From Phallusia fumigata (lineage: Eukaryota; Chordata; Ascidiacea; Phlebobranchia; Ascidiidae), in the NCBI GenBank assembly GCA_008931825.1, contig QXVZ01011476.1:1-21602 (forward strand): a stretch of DNA of 21,602 nucleotides, read 5' to 3'. The position numbers were made by a program, and so were the translations under genes. Each line of letters begins with the position of its first letter. Within the stretch, counting starts at the first letter, position 1. The notes below the pieces were generated by a model that worked only from the letters and a program-made list of their open reading frames with translations, was not told where the DNA came from and searched no databases. Positions 9,401 to 18,400 of this stretch are shown here, one piece after another.

Positions 9401-12400
9401 GGCCGGAACATACGTGCCGAATTGCCGATTACCCATAGGCGCAGTCTACGGCACATGAGGTCAGCGTATAGTCCACAAGCAAAACGCTAATTTGTAACCG
9501 TCGCACGATCTACTTTATGACGCTGTTTAATTGTCGCGTAAACAAGGTGTTAATCGGGCGCGGGGTCACGGACTTTGGGTCAGCCTAGGTGCTGCTTGAA
9601 ACTTGGAAGCAAACTGCCACTTCCTAGCAACAGAGGTGACGGATGGCCTTCACGGCCAGGAGATTTGGCTTAAGTGTGTCGCGTTTCGTGCGATTAATAA
9701 TCGCTGCAGCTATGCGGTTCGTTGTGCTATATTTAGTCGAAAGCGAACACAGAACAACAGCGTTAGCGGTGTTTGACCGCAGCACGACCCGACTTTTCAA
9801 GTGGACACGAAGCCAATATTATACACCTTCGGCGTCTGGCTCTCATGAAAAGACATCAACCGCTATCGCATCAGACAACACCGTTCCATTATCTTTGATT
9901 GAGGTCAAGATATCGACCGTCCTACACGGCACATTACGTAACTTGAGAAAATATACATCCCGTTCAGAATCGGGCCCTCTCGCTGAGAGACCTGAAACTG
10001 GTATGAAAACAAAATTTACGGCATTGTTCGGTGAGTTGGATCAACACGGTTGTCTATTGTGCCACATCCTGTACGTGGAGTAACACAATACACAGTCGCA
10101 CTGAAACTTGTCAGTTGTCAGCAAACATCGGCTACCGCGCGCCTGGCACCGATCATTTATTACCTGCGTCGGCGCTGTTGGAAAACATGATACGCCTACT
10201 GATACACGTGACAACTCAATTTGTTATTTTTCAGTTGGGAAATTTTGGCCACAGATAGGCAACAGACAATGGAGGACGATATATCGCGACAGTTCACACA
10301 TCCTGTCGGTCGCTTAGCTCTCGAGGATCCGGAAAAGGCCAAGAGTAGCGTTTTCGGATCTTTTGTCCCAGCCGGGATGGAAGCGAGACGCCCAGATGAC
10401 AATTCATCTGAAGTGTAAGGATGGGGACACAAAAGCAGGCCATCAATTGCGGCGCGTGATAACAAAAGGCTGTCATGACCTTTACCAGACGTTAAACGGC
10501 GATGTCGCGTGTCGCATGTTTAATGGACCTGAGCCGCTGCCAGCCCCGTGCGTCACAGGTGCTTCTTTCCCGCACACCGGTTGTTTCACTACAGACAACA
10601 GGTCTCACCTTCAAGTATGTCCAACTTGTCGAGGAGCGTCTTCTCTTGGGTAAAGTCCAAGAAAAAACCGGGGGTCGAAAGGTCTTCCGCCTGCGCGCCT
10701 ATTTTCTTCGCCGAGGTCAAAGCCTGGTTGATTCTGCATAACCACAAGAAAGTTGAGTGCTGGCGGCGTTTTGGAAGCGAAATACCCCAATGTACCACAA
10801 CACTGATCCCGAGTTTTTACGGCGATTTTGTTCGGTATTATGTTTGCACATAAGTGCGACACGAAACACTTGTTGACATCCATTTAAGTCTTAGAGAAAG
10901 CTGCATCAGATGCTACGTACACTTTGCGGCTTAACGAACGCGATGACATTTATTTTAGGAGTTAATGAAACGTAAACGCGGAATTCGTGAGTACGTACCT
11001 CTCTGTCGTGATCTTGGAGTTCTGCAAAAGATAAAAAAACATGTTATTAGAACAAGTTGGTAAAATACACTACAAGAGATATGCCTTTACTTTCTACACA
11101 ATGTCACGAAATTAGGACCTAACGTGTTTTCGTGCTGTCAAAACAGTCGAGAATCTACAATTGGGCGATCCTTGTTTACTGACATGTGCCAGATGTATCA
11201 TCGTAAACGGCAGTTCCTGCCAACGGCGTTCACGGAATGCCGATCACGTGTCGCCCAGCCGAGAAGGTGAATCACTCGAGAGCAAGGGAGATTCGCTTTG
11301 CCAATGAACGGACACGCGATTTTAAGTGGAGCCAAATGGGGGACAGTGGGAGCGGGGCGTCTGTAACCTAATCCCAAGGGCCAAGCTGACCCTGGCGCCT
11401 GAAAAAGGCCCAAACTGTCCCTCGAAAAGCACCTAGTGACCCGGAAACGGACAATCTGGCAAACAATGTCCGACTGGGTGACCTTTAACCCAAAAGGAGG
11501 ACGGTGGTAACCCAACTTGGATTTTTTACGGGGCGGCAATCAAGTCAACTTTTACAAAATTAACGCAACGATACCTGGTTAAAATACTCACACCCAAATA
11601 AAAGCTTATCGATTTAAAAAGCCGAATATGGCGAATAACCTTTTGCATAACATTGATTTTGCGGAAAGTATTCGGCCGAAATTAATGGCGTTACGTGATA
11701 AATTGAAGACAACCTTCTATATTTAACTTCCGTCTGTCTGGAAAGGCGAAGAGTAGACTAGTTAACGGAAGACTGCTCTTCACTAGGGCAGCGAGTTTTC
11801 TTGAATCTAGCAGAATTTTTGCACAAACTTAACACCACAGTGAAAGCAGTTATCAGTATGGGAACGCCTGCGATCAAAAGGAACGGGGGTTATCGCGTCT
11901 GAAGCTATTGTTTTGCGCAAGATGATGTTACTGCTATCCTCTTTGCTTTGAAATCAGGTTGCATTCAAACGTTTGCGGAATGCAGACGTCTCCTGGCAGA
12001 GTCCCCCCAACACAAAGCAGTTTATCATACACGCTGGTCGACGCGCAGACATTCGCAACGTGGTGCTTTGGCATTCAAAAAAACGAGGAATTTAGTTTGA
12101 CACAACAGGAGGTTCGGTCGTTTTATTTTGATGCTGGTAATAAGGTAACGAAATTAACATATCCATGTGCATAAAGTGTTTAAATCTGGTCCAGTTGTCG
12201 GTATTAGTGTTCTAGATTAGGTGATGCGCGCGGGTTATCATGCAAATCGTGCCAGCAACGAACTGTTGTAATTGCCACTCATCGCCAGATTATGTCGACG
12301 GTAATTTGACGAAATTACAACGGCCGGAGTTTAACGATCCGCGACGCGCGAAGGCAAGGAGAGAATCTGGCGAAAAGTCTCGCGGCAATTTTTGCGGCCG

Positions 12401-15400
12401 AACGGCCTTTATGTGCTTGTGCGTCACAGCAGCTTTCGTTGAGGCTCTGTCAAGGGACCGTGGCTCGCCAAACATGGTTCCACGACATTGAAAAACATGT
12501 TGATCCTATTCCATTGAGTTCGCTGGCGAAATCGCTCTTGTGCATGTAGGAGCCACACAAAGGTCAGAAGCGTGCGTTGAGAACGAATGTTTACAATTGA
12601 CTTTTTTGCCTCACCTTGACAAAGCGACCAGTATTGTGATCCTGTTGAGCTGTTTCGGAAGCATGAACTATGGCTGAGTCCAGATGTTCCAAGCATTGCT
12701 TGCCAGCNATTGACTTTTTTGCCTCACCTTGACAAAGCGACCAGTATTGTGATCCTGTTGAGCTGTTTCGGAAGCATGAACTATGGCTGAGTCCAGATGT
12801 TCCAAGCATTGCTTGCCAGCCTGGAGGCTTTGGGACAGGCGACGTATTCTGTTGCCCTGCAACCACAAACGTCGCAACGTTAACCTGACCTTTATTCGGT
12901 TTTCTGCGTGTTTATTTGTGCTCGCTTCGGCTTTATAGTTAAGACCAATTACACGAGAAGCGCTTAGCCGTGCCACATTTACACTTTAGGCGGGGCGATT
13001 CTCTCTAGCAACCCGCTAAGTAATTGTGTGTTTATTTGACTGTGTGGAATTCTAGGAAATGTTTGCGCCTCAGTTCACCAGGATCAGCAACTGAAGCCAC
13101 GCGAAATTGTCGATTAGCGGTGATTTATGGTTTTGCGACACTAAGTCCAGCTTGGTGTAAACCGTGGCACCAAGAATGGGCGCCTTATGGCGACGAAATA
13201 ATAACTGCTGGACCGAGCGGTATAACATGACCCGCCCAATGGAAAGGCCGCAAAACAACACGACGGTTTGGAGAAATGAGAAACTGCTACCAAATGCAGA
13301 ACAATAGATTTCACTTAAATTGACGGCAAAGGATACGACTTGTTTGTTTTTCAACACATTTGCACACGGCTGTGGTTGCCCGCGTGCTCTATGAGGTTAG
13401 CGATGAATGTCATTTGTAATACCGCAACAGGTATGTGTTTTGCGTTTGCTAAAGTTACATGCAAAATACGTAAATATGCCAGAGCGTGCATTAAGCGTAA
13501 AAGGTGGCAAATCGTACAAATAACATTGTTTCGCACTCCGGCAGCCCAAAATAAAAGCTTATAGATTGTGGATCAGAGTACGACAGGCCTACAAAAGGCG
13601 TTATACCGAATTATAGTCAGCATAACAACCATTTCCATGATTGTTGTATCAGACACCCAACCAACAACACAAAAACGGTTACGCTCGATCCCATTGTTAC
13701 CCCCACGCAGCGGACATACCTTTGCTTGTTTGCAAACTAACCAGTCGATGCTGTTTGACGTTTTTGCGGCTTTAACTCCACGCTTGGGTGGGACAAGTGT
13801 ACACTACGGTGAATTAGAAATAGTGAATCATCACTGTCTAGTGTTCGGTGCGAAGAAGCCAAAGAACGCTCAGCTGTTACAAGTGTATCAAACTCCTAAT
13901 TTGTACACAGGCACCTGTGAAGTGCATCTGCTGGAACAGCTGACAAACCGAACTACAGCAACTTGATCGCAGAAATACAATCGATATTGGACAAACTGCA
14001 CACAGCTTTAAAACGGTGCACTTCTTTTCCTTTGACCCGTGCACGCCAACAAACAAACGGGTGAGTTACGCAACACAACTTGCAAGCAAACTCGCAGCAA
14101 CCCTACACCGAGATGGTGAAAAACCACAGGACTTTGCCACATGGAACGGGTTTAACGTCTGCACACGTCGTGATGAGTAAAGGTCGTCGCGAGACCGCAA
14201 GTAATTGCTTAATGTTGTAAAGCAAAGTACTGGATTGTTTACTCGTAACGGCCCATAATGTGCAAATTTGCGGTCGTCGTACCAGACGCGTATGTGAGTG
14301 TCAAGTTACCTCATATCGCGTTGGAAAACACCAAACTCGCCAAACCTTATCGGAGCAGGAACGATTCGATTTTTTTAAATTCCAATTTTTTGTTTGTCGT
14401 TCCGCTTTAAGTCCGCGCCCACGAAGCGTTCTAACCCACGAATATGATTAAGTGTGGGATCGTCTTGTGCCGCACTGAAACCGAATACTGAGTATCCACA
14501 TTTGTCAACGGCGCAAGTCAGCGAATGTTTGATTCAACCTTGCTTCAAGAGGAAATGAATCACAACCAAACCGTTGCGATCCTAGTTGGGCCCCAGACCC
14601 ACTAGGGTCAAGCCCAGTGGATGTGAATCAGGGCAAAGGCGAAGCGTTCGCAAACAGTCGGAAGCGCTGGAGCATCAGACAAATGAAAGTGTTCCGCTAC
14701 GAAACCGAGACGAACGTTCGGGGTCTGCGCGCCCACACACCTCGCGTTTGCCAGACCAGGTACGACCCCACAAGTTTAACCCCGTCGGGGGGACTAATAT
14801 TGCCCATCGTTGAGTCAACTTGCAATCACTGCGGGGGCAACAAAGACACGTAGACGCATGGTTTAGTGCGTGAAACTAACTGGGAGCATCTAAGGAGCAC
14901 ATTCAACTCACCTTGGTTTCTTTAATTTTTGCGGCAATCGCGTCTTTTCGTTCCTGGATGATTCTTATCAAGGTATCGCATTCGGCCTGTAGTTTTGCCT
15001 CCTGTGCCGCCGCGTTGTCCTGAAAACATAGAAGTGTTAATATCTTCGACCGCGCACGCGCGTATACTTGGCAAGTCGGCATTTATATTGACAGGTTTCG
15101 TACGCCCTTTGGTGTACTGCTTAAACATAGCGACACGTGTGAAAGGCAGTGCGAGAGTTCGGGCGGACACTATCGCGGCATGATCGGGACATTTCACGCA
15201 TGCCTCTGTTCGCAGTCAGCTGTACCTTAACCGTGGCATAAACACGCCGTCAGACTAGCTCGCTTGTGCAATATGTTGCAATGTTGTTAAATTTGGAGGA
15301 GCCGAGCGATTGAAAGGCGATAAGATCGACGGTTTTCGCACGATAACAATCAAAGTTGACGTGCCAAAGGAGCCCGACATCGCCCTGTCTGTCCGTCTCT

Positions 15401-18400
15401 TCTCGCTCTGCTGGTCAGTGTAAGTCCCACGAGATGACCGGTGTGTTTCTAGCAGAGCCGCCACGGTCAACTTTCGATGACCACCGGCAGAGTTGTTAAA
15501 CAAAGGACCTTCAGTTTCGATAATTGAATCTATTTTTAGAAAAATATGTCTGCAAGTCCGAAGTTATACTTGGGAGGCCACTGGACTGCAGCAACTGCTC
15601 CTCCAGCTCCCATTTATATAGTTTTGTTTTGTGTTTATCGCGGGACTTGACATCTTTTTACAGCCTCGTATTGTTTCCACCTAATTTACATCTCCAGAGA
15701 ACAGAGGGTAAGAACCTGATAGGCACATTTTCAGGGCCTTGTTTGGGCAATTGCGTTCATTCCCACAGATTGAGGATGAGATTGTAGCGCAAAGTTTTTG
15801 ACTGTAACTAAACCACAACCGTGCGAGGTCGGGCGCGCTTCTCAAACATAGTTGATCGGTATCACTGGTCGAGATGACAAGGTCGACTTAGTCATGCCCG
15901 GAAAGTAATGCGACGTGTCCGTGTGCCGACCATCGCGATCGTGGGTGGTTTGCTTACACAGTAACCGAAAACCGAGTCCAGCACATTCTTCCCCTTGCGT
16001 TCAGTCAACACGGTCANAAGTAATGCGACGTGTCCGTGTGCCGACCATCGCGATCGTGGGTGGTTTGCTTACACAGTAACCGAAAACCGAGTCCAGCACA
16101 TTCTTCCCCTTGCGTTCAGTCAACACGGTCAAATGGTGGTTGGGATTCGGGATTGCCCGGACGAAGCCTGGGCCGGTGAAAGGGGCCTTATCTATAGTAC
16201 TCAGTCATGATCCATCAGAGCTGCAACTTGCGGTCAATGCGACTTAAGAAGAGCCAGAGATATCCGTCGCGCCTTAGCATGCAGCGGAGAAACGCCAGTG
16301 CGCTGTGTGTTAGGGACGGTAATGCATTTGCTATGGTAAGAATGGAGATTATGAATCAATTTGAAGAAGCCGAGATTCGCGCCCCAAAAAAGATTTACAC
16401 GTATTTTTAGTTGTGGCGTAACTGGTACTTCCATGCCATTCTCATTTTATTGCGGTGAATACGATTACAGCGCTCTGTTATTCGGTGACTGGGTGTACAA
16501 CATCCTAAAACGCTAGACCTTTTTTAAATTTGGACCAAAAAAGTCAAACCTCATGACGTCATACCCAAATAACGACAACATGACGCTGCGAAATTACGTG
16601 ATACCTCGTTCTATCCCGGGATTTGTATGCCAACACATTCTGTTACGCCGAACAGTAGTGACGGATTGGATTAGCCCTAACCCATTTTCGACAGATTCAA
16701 CTTTACCCGGTATAACGCGGATTGCGGCTTGACAATGTATCGCTCTGAACAGTGTTATGACAAGTTTAGCGTTGCGTGTTGATCCGGGTAGTAGGATCTC
16801 GGGTATTGTCGGGGCTCACGGGGAAATGTATGTGACAAATGCGCGATAAATCAAGCCGTCTGCATCCGTTGTCCTATTTTGAAAGTATACGCAACAAATA
16901 TGTAAACGTGTTTTAAGTGCAGCGTGAAGTGATTAAGTTGTTTCCAAGTTTTGAAGAACGATGAAAACTGAAACACGCTTTGCGAAACAATGTATTTAAC
17001 CGACGCAAATAGACATTTACAGTATCCGATATAAACCCGGTAATCCATGTTGTTTACAACTGCGTGGCCAACCGTCTATTACCAGAGCTTAAAAAGCAGA
17101 CGGGCTTTAAAACACAAATTGCACGGTGTAAGATCACGTGACCGCTACCAGACAACCGTTTTCTGTGTTCGTGTTCCTTCAGGCAACGCGGTTTTGTTGC
17201 CTTTCGAAAAATAGGCAGTTGCGCAATTTGCCACAACAACTTGCGCAAGTGTTTGGTTTTTTCCCGGTCGCCAAATTACAGCCTTCCAGTAACGAGCACC
17301 CATTACGCTTCGACCTTCTTGTAAGGTGATAGCTTTATTAGATGAATGGAAGAAAACATAAAAACATGCGTTTCCCAATTTGTTTGCTGTTTGGTTTTGC
17401 CCATAGCTGCGCAGCTGCAGATTAAATATGTGTTTACATGTGCCACTGCGAGACCATGTGTGGAGATTCGGTGAAGGGCGCTCCTGCTGAGCGAGGGCCT
17501 GAAACAATTTTGCGGTCGCCGATCGCTGCTGCCTGTAACGAGTTAGTTTATTGGAAAATCCACTTTCAAGCAATTCCGTGCATAACTTTGTCTACAGGTA
17601 ATCCGCACGTCGAGAGAGAACCGCATAATTACCTTGTCAGTGGAGCTGGGTTAGCGCATTAGCAAGATACCGTAGATTATCGTGGGCGATCGAATTTCGA
17701 GCCGCAGTTGCATTTAAAACAACAAGGGTCTCGGGCGACTTAAAAGCCAACTTGCACTTTGAATTGAACTAGCTTGGCTTGCAAGTTGACGGTCACAATA
17801 TGTTACTTGTGCTGATCTGCTCAGACTAATGTAACCTGTTGTTTCCGTTAATATTCGTGAGAAAGTGGACGCGTACGGCGCTGTGCTTATTAGTGAGGCC
17901 CGCGTTGCCTGATACCGGCCGCATTTACGGAACCGTTTAACCCGTTGTGGTTGCTGCTAGGTGTAATTACGGGCGAAAATACAAGCTCTGCCTTCGCCTG
18001 ATAAGCACAACATTTGTTTCGGACGTGTCATTTTCCACAGATTAGAACGTCGGACCTGCTTGCCCACATCGAGGTCGAGGATCGGCCGCACGCGAGAAAA
18101 TAGGCGGGGTATAAAAATGCAGGTCTATTTCGGGAATCCGTAAGTAACCTTAATTTTTGACAAACAAGTCATTCACCCCTAGCTCTTACTACAAGATATA
18201 TATATTTTGCTAAAAAATGTAGGCATGTCGTTCTCTGTAATTACCGGCCCACGCATTTTGTAAGAGTCAAAGGTAACTGATTTGCATGTCAAAAATTGAA
18301 GTTGCTAGTTATCATACGAAACTTAGTCTTCATCCTTCATACTGTTCTGCGGTGATTTTTCAAATTCAAAATATATTGGAAATCCGCATTGCAAATTGTG

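Noticed and set aside
9643-10083. 146-codon open frame on the plus strand
   Set aside because: It lies within an intron of the minus-strand gene, has no recognisable domain, and its length is within chance for such GC-balanced DNA.
11198-11539. 113-codon minus-strand open frame
   Set aside because: Its frame is not bounded by suitable splice sites matching exon phases, and the region looks like repetitive word-rich sequence rather than coding.
13568-13966. 132-codon open frame on the plus strand
   Set aside because: No motif, no codon pattern like the neighbouring exons, intronic; its putative start is not an ATG.
18198-18212. Short AT dinucleotide run
   Set aside because: A few TA units only; ordinary in AT-rich introns.
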